Shown: piece after piece, positions 53,462-63,000 of the stretch
Layout: the number at the start of each line of letters is the position of its first letter
Position numbering within the stretch: the first letter of the stretch is position 1
Source of the DNA: Streptomyces sp. Ag109_O5-10
GTDB lineage: Bacteria; Actinomycetota; Actinomycetes; Streptomycetales; Streptomycetaceae
Reading direction: 5' to 3'
Assembly (NCBI RefSeq): GCF_900105755.1
Contig: NZ_FNTQ01000001.1
Location: 8,804,001-8,868,000, forward strand
Length of the DNA stretch: 64,000 nucleotides
Translations under genes and position numbers: made by a program
The notes under the pieces: model-generated
What the model was told of the DNA's origin: nothing
The model's database searches: none
What the model saw: the letters and a program-made list of their open reading frames with translations, nothing else

Positions 53462-54862
53462 TCAGCCCGCCTGCCGCCGCTCGGGTGCGGAGCGGTGGGT
53501 GAGGGGCGCGCGCAGGCCGAGGTGTTCGCGCAGCGTGGTGCCGGTGTAGTCGGTGCGGTAGACCCCGCGTTCCTGCAGTTCGGGGACGAGCAGGTCGACG
53601 ATGTCGTCGAGGCCGTCGGGGATGAGGTACGGCGTGACGTTGAAGCCGTCGACCGCGCCGTGTCGCACGAAGCGGGCGAACTTGTCGGCCAGACCGGACG
53701 GGGTGCCGATGTGCCCGCGCTGGGGTCCGAGCGCGATGACGGTCTCGCGCAGCGACCAGCCGTGCGCCTCGGCCTTCGCCCGCCACTCCGCCACCACCGA
53801 GCGCGGGTCGGCGATGCGCCGGGCCCCGAAGGAGCCGTCGTTCTCGGCGACGACCGGGCCCTCGGCGGGCAGCGGTCCGTCGGCGTCGCGGTCGGACAGG
53901 TCGATGCCCCACAACAGCCCGGCGATCCCGAGCGCCGTCGCGGGAGTGACCTGCTGCAGCCGGATCCAGCGCTTCTTCTCCTCGGCCTCCTGCTCTGTGG
54001 CGCCGATGATGATCTCGGTGCCGGGCAGGATCCGCAGGTCGTCGTCGGGCCGCCCGGCCGCCCGCAGCCGGCGCCGGATGTCATCGGCGAAGGCCAGCGC
54101 GTCGTCGAAGTCGTTGCCGTGCGCGGAGAAGATGACGTCCGCGTTGCGGGCGGCGAAGTCGCGCCCCTCGCCGGAGTCACCCGCCTGGAAGATCACCGGG
54201 TGGCCCTGGGCGCTGCGCGGCAGGGTGGGGGCGAGGTCGACGTCGAACTGCGGCCCCCGGTGGCGCACTCGGCGTACCGCGCCGGGCACCGACCAGGCGG
54301 GCGCGTCCGCGGACGTGGCGACCGCCCGGTCGTCCCAGCCGTCCCACAGGGCGCGGGCCACGGTCAGGAACTCCTCGGCGCGCCGGTAGCGGTCGGCGTG
54401 GTCGAGGTAGCCCCCGCGGCGGAAGTTGGCGCCGGTCCAGGCGTTGTCCGTGGTCACCACGTTCCAGCCGGCCCGGCCCTCGGAGAGGAGGTCGAGACCG
54501 GAGAGCCGGCGGGCGAGATCCGCCGGCTCGTTGAAGGTCGAGTTGGAGGTGGAGACCAGGCCGATCCGGCGGGTGACCGCGGCCAGCGCCGCGAGCTGGG
54601 TGATGGCGTCCGGCCGTCCGGCCACGTCGAGATCGTGGATCCTGCCGTCGACCTCGCGCAGCCGGAGTCCCTCACCGAGGAAGAAGGCGTCGAACAGGCC
54701 CCGTTCGGCGGTCTGCGCGACGCGCCGGAAGGAGGCGGGGTCGATCTGCGAGCCGCTGTCGGGCGCGGACCAGATGGTCCAGTGGTTCACACCCTGGAAG
54801 AACACCCCGAAGTGCAGCTGGGCGTGCGGCCGGGGGACGTCGAGGGGGTCGGTGCGGGTCAT
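53462..54862 (-). CDS. LLM flavin monooxygenase, NtaA/SnaA/DszA type
   Basis: A 466-residue monooxygenase of the NtaA/SnaA/DszA family: HFGVFFQGVNHWTIWSAP, GLFDAFFLGEG, GRAGWNVVTTDN, and FQAGDSGEGRDFAARNADVI. These two-component enzymes use reduced FMN supplied by a reductase and cleave C-S or C-N bonds. ATG 54862 overlaps the stop of the preceding LLM gene as ATGA and has GGAGGAGA upstream. Confidence 0.88.
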   Translation of the reverse strand: MTRTDPLDVPRPHAQLHFGVFFQGVNHWTIWSAPDSGSQIDPASFRRVAQTAERGLFDAFFLGEGLRLREVDGRIHDLDVAGRPDAITQLAALAAVTRRIGLVSTSNSTFNEPADLARRLSGLDLLSEGRAGWNVVTTDNAWTGANFRRGGYLDHADRYRRAEEFLTVARALWDGWDDRAVATSADAPAWSVPGAVRRVRHRGPQFDVDLAPTLPRSAQGHPVIFQAGDSGEGRDFAARNADVIFSAHGNDFDDALAFADDIRRRLRAAGRPDDDLRILPGTEIIIGATEQEAEEKKRWIRLQQVTPATALGIAGLLWGIDLSDRDADGPLPAEGPVVAENDGSFGARRIADPRSVVAEWRAKAEAHGWSLRETVIALGPQRGHIGTPSGLADKFARFVRHGAVDGFNVTPYLIPDGLDDIVDLLVPELQERGVYRTDYTGTTLREHLGLRAPLTHRSAPERRQAG

Positions 54863-55959
54863 CGGGTCTCCTCCTGGACGGCCGCGGCCGCGAACCGGTT
54901 GGCGGGACGCTCCAGACCAAGGGCCGAGCGCAGGGACGTGCCGGGCAGCGGCCGGGCGACGAGACGCCGCTCGGACAGGGCCGGCAGGACGAGGCGGGAG
55001 AGGACGGCCAGATCCTCGTCCAGCACCAGCGGATGCAGCCGCACCCCGTCCACGTGACGGCTCAACTCGTCCAGGACGGCGACCAGTCCGGCCGCCGCCC
55101 CGACGTACCGCAACCGCCCGCGGTCCGCCCACGGCGCATGCCGCTCCAGGTCGGCGACGCGCTCGGTGCCGGTCGCGTCCGGGCCGTCCAGGGCCACCTC
55201 GACCTCGGCGAAGACGCGGGGCGTACCCGCGCCGGCGGCGGCCGCGGCGACCGCGGCCGGGTCACGGCCGTCGACCAGCGCGACGTCGAGCCGCGCGGCC
55301 GGCACCCGGTCCGGGCGGCCCAGGACGACGAGCTGCCCCTGCGGGGGGCGCGGCACGATCGCGGGGCCCTTGACCGCGTAGGTCTCCCCGGTGAAGTCGA
55401 TGTAGTGGAGCCGGTCGCGGTCGAGGTAGCGGCTCGTGGCGACGGACCGGATGACCGCGTCGTCCTCCCACGAGTCCCACAGGGCGCGGGCCACCTCGAC
55501 ACCGTCCTCGGACTCCCGGGCCCGCGCGGCCGCGTCGGCGACCAGAGGGCGCCCCCAGACCCGGGCAGCCTCGGGGTGTTCCTCCTCCGTCACCACCCAC
55601 CCGGCACGGCCGACGGAGAGGTGGTCCAGGGACGCCAACTGGCTGGAGACATGGAAGGGTTCGGCATACGTGACCGGGACGACGGGCGCGATCCCGATCG
55701 TGCTCGTGGACGCCGCGACGAAGGCGGCCCGCTCCACCGCCCCGATACGGCCGACGGGATCGGGCCCGGCACCGGGCGGCAGTACCCCGTCGTCCAGGGT
55801 GACCAGAGTGAACCCGGCGTTCTCGGCCACGGCGGCCGACCCGGCCGCACGGCGCGGGGCGAGCAGTCGGTCGGGTGTGTGGGCGGCGCGGCGCCAGGCC
55901 GCGGGGTGGGCGCCGTCGCCGTCGATCTCGACGGCGAGGTGCAGGCCAGGGCCGGACAA
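54859..55959 (-). CDS. LLM flavin-dependent oxidoreductase, short form
   Basis: A 366-residue luciferase-like protein: HLAVEIDGDGAHPAAWR, TIGIAPVVPVTYAEPFHVSS, LDHLSVGRAGWVVTEE. A TTG start at 55959 with GGAAGGA eight bases upstream best fits the family N-terminus; the longer frame upstream is low-complexity. It is cotranscribed with the next LLM gene, whose start it overlaps. Confidence 0.8.
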   Translation of the reverse strand: MSGPGLHLAVEIDGDGAHPAAWRRAAHTPDRLLAPRRAAGSAAVAENAGFTLVTLDDGVLPPGAGPDPVGRIGAVERAAFVAASTSTIGIAPVVPVTYAEPFHVSSQLASLDHLSVGRAGWVVTEEEHPEAARVWGRPLVADAAARARESEDGVEVARALWDSWEDDAVIRSVATSRYLDRDRLHYIDFTGETYAVKGPAIVPRPPQGQLVVLGRPDRVPAARLDVALVDGRDPAAVAAAAAGAGTPRVFAEVEVALDGPDATGTERVADLERHAPWADRGRLRYVGAAAGLVAVLDELSRHVDGVRLHPLVLDEDLAVLSRLVLPALSERRLVARPLPGTSLRSALGLERPANRFAAAAVQEETR

Positions 55960-56167
55960 TGGACGTTCCTTCCGGGAAACACGGGGACGCGCGACCGCGG
56001 GGCCGCGGCGAAGGAGCCGGACGGGGAGCCCGGCTGGACAGCCGGGACGGGCCGCGGCGGGAGGAGACCCGACGGGCCGCTGCGGGGGCAGGATCAGAAG
56101 GCCACGGCCGGACGGGCCGGGCGGCGGGGCCGTTGTGCGAGGTGACGGCGAGACGAGCCGACAGGGC
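55960..56167. other. Spacer between leader 4 and LLM operon
   Basis: 208 GC-rich bases without a gene; the leader-to-operon distance resembles that of leader 1. Confidence 0.3.
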
Positions 56168-56284
56168 TCAGCGGCGTGCGGAAGGACAGACGGCGGAGCA
56201 GGTGCGGCAGTAGTCGACATGCCTGCGCACGATCAGCCGCACGCCACAGCGCCCACCTCGCGGTGCCGCGCCGGATGCGTGCAT
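56168..56284 (-). CDS. Cys-containing leader peptide 4
   Basis: A 38-residue frame beginning MHASGAAPRGGRCG and then RLIVRRHVDYCRTCSAVC, ending PSARR. GGAGG lies six bases ahead of ATG 56284. It has three Cys in the core region rather than one. It precedes the two-gene LLM operon in the same direction. Confidence 0.75.
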   Translation of the reverse strand: MHASGAAPRGGRCGVRLIVRRHVDYCRTCSAVCPSARR

Positions 56285-56473
56285 CAAGGGCCTCCACCCA
56301 TCAGAAACCGATCGGTTCACCGTACGTCGCCCGACCCGGCTGGTGTCAAGGACGGGCCACCCGGCCCACACCGCTGTCACCGTTCTCCCGGCGCGGTGGG
56401 GCCGTGCGCCACGGCGACACGGTGGCGTGCCGCGGCTCGGCCCCGACGGCGCGCCTGCCGTGCCGTCGAAAGC

Positions 56474-56491
56474 GATTGAAACCGTTCAATC
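56474..56491. promoter_or_regulatory. LacI-type operator 1
   Basis: GATTGAA-ACCG-TTCAATC is a perfect inverted repeat of seven-base arms with the TTGAA...TTCAA half-sites typical of LacI/GalR operators. It lies about 83 bases ahead of the -35 element. Confidence 0.6.
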
Positions 56492-56573
56492 GGCCCTGAT
56501 CCGTCGCCCAGTGGCCGGAACCTGCTCACGGCCGACATGTGCCGACGACGACGCGAAATCACCTGCGCGACGA

Positions 56574-56602
56574 TTGACCCCCGCCTCGCCCGGCTTTACG
56601 TT
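56574..56602 (+). promoter_or_regulatory. Promoter for the rhamnosidase gene
   Basis: TTGACC (56574-56579), 17-base spacer, TACGTT (56597-56602). It sits between the two operators. Confidence 0.55.
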
Positions 56603-56619
56603 ACCCACGCCCCTTCCGA

Positions 56620-56633
56620 TTGAATCGATTCAA
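56620..56633. promoter_or_regulatory. LacI-type operator 2
   Basis: TTGAATCGATTCAA is a perfect 14-base palindrome just downstream of the predicted transcription start, where a bound repressor would block RNA polymerase. Confidence 0.65.
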
Positions 56634-56663
56634 ACAATGCCTCGTGTGTGTGAGGAGTCGCAG

Positions 56664-59600
56664 ATGATCAGCAGGAGGAACATGCTCGCGGCCGCCGCTG
56701 CCACGGTCGCGGCGGCCGCCGTCGACGGTGTGCCGGCGGCGACCGCGTCGGCGTCCGGCCGCCCCGAGGCCGGGGCGCGGACCCGGCCGGACACGACGCA
56801 CGACGCCCTGGGCGTCGCCGCGCCGACCGTGGAGTACGTCCGGCACCCCCTGGGCCTGGACGTCCAACGCCCCCGGCTGAGCTGGCCGTTGGTGTCCGAC
56901 GGGGTGGACGTGCGGCAGAGCGCCTATCAGGTCCGGGTCGCCACCACGGCCTCGGGGCTGGCCCGCCCGGACGTCTGGGACAGCGGCAGGGTCGCCTCCG
57001 GCGAGTCCGTGCTCGTGCCGTACGCCGGCCCCGCGCTGCAGCCCCGGACGCGCTACCACTGGTCCGTGCGGGTGTGGGACGGCGCGGGCAGGGTCTCCGG
57101 CTGGAGCGAGCCCTCGTGGTGGGAGACCGGGCTCATGGGCACCGGCCGGTGGACCGCCGACTGGATCTCCGCACCGGCGATCCTCACCGACGCACCGTCC
57201 TTCGAGGGCGGTTCGTGGATCTGGTTCCCCGAGGGCGACCCTGCGAGCAGCGTCCCGGCGGCCACCCGCTGGTTCCGCCGCACCGCCGAACTGCCCGCCG
57301 GGATCACCGCGGCGACCCTCGCCATCACCGCGGACAACGTGTACGCCGTCTCCGTGAACGGCGTCGAGGTGGCGCACACCGACCTCGACACCGACAACGA
57401 GGACTGGCGCCGCCCGGCCGTGATCGACGTGCTGGACCGCGTACAGGCGGGCGACAACGTTATCGCCGTGTCCGCCACCAACGCGACCGAGGGGCCGGCC
57501 GGACTCGTCGCCGTCCTGGTGGTGCGGACCGCATCGGGCGAGCAGAAGGTGTTCACCGACGCCTCCTGGAAGGCCACGGACACGGAACCGGGCGACGGGT
57601 GGCGGGAGCCGGGGTTCGACGACGGGGGCTGGCTCACCGCCGGGGTGGCGGCCGCGTGGGGCGGCGGGCCGTGGGGGCGGGTCGTCCCGGTGTCGTACGC
57701 CGTCACGCAGCTGCGGCACGAGTTCCGGCTGCCGCGCAAGAAGGTGGCGCGCGCCCGCCTGTACGCCACGGCCCTCGGCCTGTACGAGGCCCGCCTCAAC
57801 GGCAGCCGCGTGGGCGACGACCAGCTCGCACCGGGCTGGACGGACTACCGCACCCGCGTCCAGTACCAGACGTACGACGTCACCGGGCTGTTGCGGCCCG
57901 GCTCCAATGCCATCGGGGCGTACCTGGCGCCCGGCTGGTACGCGGGCAACGTGGGCATGTTCGGACCCGGCCAGTACGGTCGGCACCCGGCCCTGCGCGC
58001 ACAGTTGGAGGTGGAGTACGCGGACGGCACGAGCGGGCGCGTCACGTCGTCCACCGACTGGCGGGCCGCCGCCGGGCCGATCGTCGCCGCGGACCTGCTG
58101 AACGGCGAGACGTACGACGCCCGCAAGGAGACGCCCGGCTGGACCTCACCCGGCTTCGACGACACGAACTGGCTCGGCGCGCGCGACGAGGGCGACATCG
58201 GACCCGGGCTGATCGTCGCGCAGGTGGACGGACCGGTGCGCGTGGAGCGGGAGTTGACTCCGCTGGCGGTGACCCGGCCCAAGCCCGGCGTCCACGTGTT
58301 CGACCTGGGGCAGAACATGGTCGGCTCGGTACGGCTGCGGGTGACGGGAGACGCGGGCACGACCGTGCGGCTGAGACACGCCGAGGTGCTCAACCCCGAC
58401 GGCACGGTCTACACCGCCAACCTGCGGAGCGCGGCGGCGATGGACACGTACACCCTCAAGGGCGGCGGGGAGGAGGTGTACGAGCCGCGCTTCACCTTCC
58501 ACGGGTTCCGCTACGTCGAGGTGACCGGGTTCCCCGGCACCCCCACGGCGAAGGCCGTCACCGGGCGCGTCATGCACACGGACGCCCCCTTCACCCTGGA
58601 CTTCGAGACCGACGTGCCGATGCTGAACCAGCTGCACCACAACATCACGTGGGGCCAGCGCGGCAACTTCCTCTCCGTGCCGACCGACACGCCCGCGCGC
58701 GACGAGCGGCTCGGCTGGACGGGCGACATCAACGTCTTCTCGCCCACCGCCGCCTACACCATGGAGTCGGCCCGCTTCCTGTCCAAGTGGCTCGTCGACC
58801 TGCGTGACTCGCGGACTCCGGCGGGCGCGTTCACGGACGTGGCGCCGGTGGTCGGCACCCTCGGCAACGGCACCGCGGGCTGGGGCGACGCGGGCGTCAC
58901 CGTGCCCTGGGCTCTCTACCGGGCCTACGGCGACCGCCAGGTCATCGCGGACGCCCTGCCGTCCGTCCGGGAGTGGCTGACGTACCTGGAACAGCACAGC
59001 GACGGGCTGCTGCGCCCCGCCGAAGGGTACGGCGACTGGCTGAACGTCGACGACGAGACCCCCAAGGACGTCATCGCCACCGCGTACTTCGCGCACAGCG
59101 CCGCCCTCGCGGCCGAGATGGCGGCGGAACTCGGCGCGGACGCGGACGCCGCGGCCTGCCGCGACCTCTTCGGCCGGATCCGGGCGGCCTTCCAGAGCGC
59201 CTACGTCACCGCCGACGGCAGGGTGAAGGGAGACACGCAGACGGCGTACGTCCTGGCGCTGTCCATGGACCTGCTGCCCGACGCCGCCCGTGAGGCCGCC
59301 GCCGACCGGCTCGTCGCCCTGATCGAGGCCAGGGACTGGCACCTGTCCACCGGCTTCCTCGGCACGCCGCGGCTGCTGCCCGTGCTGACCGACACCGGGC
59401 ACACCGACGTCGCCTACCGGCTGCTGCAGCAGCGCACCTTCCCGAGCTGGGGCTACCAGATCGACCGGGGCTCCACCACGATGTGGGAGCGCTGGGACTC
59501 CATCCGGCCCGACGGCGGTTTCCAGGACCCGGCCATGAACTCGTTCAACCACTACGCCTACGGTTCGGTGGGGGAGTGGATGTACGCCAACATCGCGGGC

Positions 59601-59897
59601 ATCGCGGCGGGCCGGCCCGGGTACCGCGAGATCGTGGTCCGCCCCCGCCCGGGCGGCGCCGTCACCACCGCCGACGCCCGCTTCACCTCGGTCTACGGCC
59701 CGGTCGCCACCCGGTGGCAGCAGCGGGCCGGCCGCTTCACCCTGAGCTGCGAGGTGCCGCCCAACACGACCGCCGAGGTCTGGATCCCGACGGACACGCC
59801 GAAGCAGGTGACCCGCACGCACGGCACCTTCCTGCGCCAGGAGGACGGCTGCGCGGTCTACCAAGTCGGCTCCGGAACACACCACTTCAGCGCCTGA
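56664..59897 (+). CDS. Secreted alpha-L-rhamnosidase, GH78
   Basis: A 1077-residue glycosidase. A signal peptide with a twin-arginine-like start (ISRRNMLAAAAATVA) precedes an N-terminal Ig-like part, two carbohydrate-binding/beta-sandwich domains (about 120-620), the (alpha/alpha)6 catalytic barrel with general acid Glu681 in RDERLGWTGDI, and the C-terminal domain. It removes terminal L-rhamnose from plant glycosides and pectin. ATG 56664 has AGGAG seven bases upstream; the longer frame to 56343 crosses the operators. LacI-type control is indicated by two operators. Confidence 0.9.
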   Translation: MISRRNMLAAAAATVAAAAVDGVPAATASASGRPEAGARTRPDTTHDALGVAAPTVEYVRHPLGLDVQRPRLSWPLVSDGVDVRQSAYQVRVATTASGLARPDVWDSGRVASGESVLVPYAGPALQPRTRYHWSVRVWDGAGRVSGWSEPSWWETGLMGTGRWTADWISAPAILTDAPSFEGGSWIWFPEGDPASSVPAATRWFRRTAELPAGITAATLAITADNVYAVSVNGVEVAHTDLDTDNEDWRRPAVIDVLDRVQAGDNVIAVSATNATEGPAGLVAVLVVRTASGEQKVFTDASWKATDTEPGDGWREPGFDDGGWLTAGVAAAWGGGPWGRVVPVSYAVTQLRHEFRLPRKKVARARLYATALGLYEARLNGSRVGDDQLAPGWTDYRTRVQYQTYDVTGLLRPGSNAIGAYLAPGWYAGNVGMFGPGQYGRHPALRAQLEVEYADGTSGRVTSSTDWRAAAGPIVAADLLNGETYDARKETPGWTSPGFDDTNWLGARDEGDIGPGLIVAQVDGPVRVERELTPLAVTRPKPGVHVFDLGQNMVGSVRLRVTGDAGTTVRLRHAEVLNPDGTVYTANLRSAAAMDTYTLKGGGEEVYEPRFTFHGFRYVEVTGFPGTPTAKAVTGRVMHTDAPFTLDFETDVPMLNQLHHNITWGQRGNFLSVPTDTPARDERLGWTGDINVFSPTAAYTMESARFLSKWLVDLRDSRTPAGAFTDVAPVVGTLGNGTAGWGDAGVTVPWALYRAYGDRQVIADALPSVREWLTYLEQHSDGLLRPAEGYGDWLNVDDETPKDVIATAYFAHSAALAAEMAAELGADADAAACRDLFGRIRAAFQSAYVTADGRVKGDTQTAYVLALSMDLLPDAAREAAADRLVALIEARDWHLSTGFLGTPRLLPVLTDTGHTDVAYRLLQQRTFPSWGYQIDRGSTTMWERWDSIRPDGGFQDPAMNSFNHYAYGSVGEWMYANIAGIAAGRPGYREIVVRPRPGGAVTTADARFTSVYGPVATRWQQRAGRFTLSCEVPPNTTAEVWIPTDTPKQVTRTHGTFLRQEDGCAVYQVGSGTHHFSA

Positions 59898-59907
59898 CGC
59901 CCACTCG

Positions 59908-59942
59908 CGCGTGGGGGGCGGGGCGGGCCCGCCCCCCACGCG
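59908..59942 (+). terminator. Strong hairpin terminator after the rhamnosidase
   Basis: CGCGTGGGGGGCGGG, a five-base loop, and CCCGCCCCCCACGCG: a 15-base perfect stem starting 11 bases past the stop codon. Confidence 0.75.
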
Positions 59943-60070
59943 TCCGCCTCGCCGCCGGACACCTCGACTGTGTTCTCCCGCCCCATTGTGTTGAGCCTTG
60001 CGCCCCCTTACTGTTCGACTTTGCCCGAGTCTGTTTGGTGTTGATTGCTCAAGTCGGTCTGGAGGCCGCG

Positions 60071-63000
60071 GTGCGGAGTGATCGGATCGGTTCAGAGGCG
60101 GCAAGGCCCGGTGGGCGCCGGTGGTGGCGGCCCGTCCTCGCGGCGGCCGCGACCATCGCCCTGGCGGCGGGCATGATCGCCCCCGCCGCGGCGGCACAGG
60201 ACATCGGCGGGCGGGCGACCGCAGCCGAGACCGCCGCCACCGCCGCGGCCCCGCAGCCGCACACGGTGAGCCTCGACGGCTACTCCTTCCTCGTCGACGG
60301 CAAGCGCACCTACCTGTGGTCCGGGGAGTTCCACTACTTCCGGCTGCCGAGCCCGGACCTGTGGCGGGACATCTTCCAGAAGATGAGGGCCGCCGGGTTC
60401 AACTCCACCTCGCTGTACTTCGACTGGGGCTACCACTCGCCGAAGCCGGGCGTGTACGACTTCAGCGGGGTGCGGGACGTCGACAGGCTCCTCGACATGG
60501 CCCAGGAGGCCGGGCTCTACGTCATCGCCCGCCCGGCGCCGTACATCAACGCGGAGGTCGACAGCGGCGGCCTGCCCGGCTGGCTGACCACCAAGGCCGG
60601 GAACAACCGCAGCGACGACCCGCGGTTCCTGAAGTACGCCGACGAATGGCTGACCCAGATCGACCGGATCATCGCCCGCCACCAGCTGACCAACGGCACC
60701 GGCTCGGTCATCGCCTACCAGGTCGAGAACGAGTACTACAACGGCTCGGCCGCCGGCCGCTCCTACATGCAGCACCTGGAGGACAAGGCCCGCGCCGACG
60801 GCATCACGGTCCCGCTGACCGGCAACAACAACGGCACGTTCAACTCCGGCACCGGCGCCCTGGACGTCGACGGCCCGGACTCCTACCCGCAGGGCTTCGA
60901 CTGCTCCAACCCCGCGAAGTGGAACGGCGTCCCGGACATCAGCTACGACCACCCCGCCGGAAAGCCGCTGTACTCACCGGAGTTCCAGGGCGGCGCCTTC
61001 GACCCCTGGGGCGGACCGGGGTACGACAAGTGCGCCCAGCTGATCAACGACCAGTTCGCCGACGTCTTCTACAAGCAGAACATCGCCGTCGGCACCACCG
61101 CGCAGAGCTTCTACATGACCTACGGCGGCACCAACTGGGGCTGGCTGGGCATGCCGGAGAACTACACCTCGTACGACTACGGTGCCGCGATCCGCGAGAA
61201 CCGCCAGCTCGACCCGAAGTACTACGAGGACAAGCTGATCGGGTACTTCACCCAGTCGGTCGCCCCGCTGACCAAGACCGAGGCGATCAGAACCACCCCG
61301 CCGGACGACTCCGCGATCGTCGACACCGCCCGGATGAACCCCGACACGAAGACCCAGTTCCACGTCCTGCGGCACGGCAACTCCACGTCCACCGCGGTCG
61401 ACAGGACGCACATCTCACTGGACTTCAACGCCCAGCCGGCCGCGGACACCACCTACACCTGGGACGACCCCGACTCCGCGCTCCAGTACGCCGGTTCCTG
61501 GTCGCACGTCGCCAACACCAGCTACACCGGCGGCGACTACAAGCACACCGAGTCGTTCTCCGCCAAGGCCGGTGACTCGCTCACCGTGCCCTTCGACGGC
61601 ACCGCGATCCGCTGGATCGGCTCGAAGACGAACAACCACGGCTACGCCGACGTCTACCTCGACGGTACGAAGGCGGCGACGGTCGACGACTCCGGCGGCG
61701 AGAACCAGGCCGTGCTCTTCCAGAAGACCGGCCTGGCACCGGGTGCGCACACCCTGAAGATCGTGGTCGACGGGACCCACAGTCCGGGGTCGACGGACAA
61801 CTACGTGGCCATTGACGCCATCGACGTTCCGACGGGCGACTCCGCCGCCGCGCCGACCTACCCGGTCGTGCCCCAGCAGCCCGGCACCGCGATCACCCTC
61901 GACGGCCGCGACTCGCACGTGATCGTCGCGAACTACCGGCTCGGGGACGCGCAGTTGCAGTACTCGACGTCGGAGCTCATGACCAGCGCGACGATCGGGG
62001 ACCGGGACGTCGCCGTGCTCTACGGCGACCAGGACAGCGACGGCGAGACCGTGCTGCGCTACGCCACCGAGCCCACCGTCACCGCCACCGGCGGCACCGT
62101 CACCACCACCTGGGACGCGGCCACCGGCGACCTGCGCCTCGACTACACGCACAAGGGCCTGATCCGCATCAGCATCAGCGGCGCCGGGAAGCGCCCGCTC
62201 CTGCTGCTCGCCGGTGACAAGGCCACGGCCGAGACCTTCTGGCGCCAGGACACGTCGACCGGTCCGGTGCTGGTGCGCGGCACCCACCTGCTGCGCACGG
62301 CGACCAGCCTGGACGGCGGCCGTACCGTGGCGCTCACCGGCGACAACGCCGACGACAAGAACATCGAGGTGTTCACCGCCGCCGACCGCGTCACCTGGAA
62401 CGGCAGGACGGTGCGCGGTGCGGCCGCCGGCACGGCGAGCCGCACCGGGACGATCCCGACGGCCGCCCCCGTCCACCTGCCGGAACTGACGAACTGGAAG
62501 CACGCCGAGGAGTCGCCCGAAGCGGCCCCCGGCTTCGACGACACCGGCTGGCAGGTGGCCGACAGGACGACCACCAACAGCGTCTCCGGCAGCGACGCGC
62601 AACCGGTGCTCTACGCGGACGACTACGGCTTCCACACCGGCAACACCTGGTACCGCGGCCGCTTCCGCACCACCGGCAAGGAGACCGGCGTCCACCTGGT
62701 CTCCGACTCCGGCGGCGGCGCGCAGGCGTTCTCCGCCTGGCTCAACGGCACTTTCCTGGGCAGCTCCACCACCGGCAGCGCCGACTTCACCTTCCCCGCC
62801 GGCTCGCTGAACGCCGAGGGCGACAACGTCATCTCCGTCCTCACCGTGAACATGGGGCACGAGGAGGACTACAACTCGACCAATGGCAACAAGACCGCCC
62901 GAGGCCTGACCAGCGCCTCCCTCACCGGGGCGCCGCTGACCTCCGTCACCTGGCGGGTACAGGGCGTCCGCGGGGGCGAGGACCTCCAGGACACCGTGCG

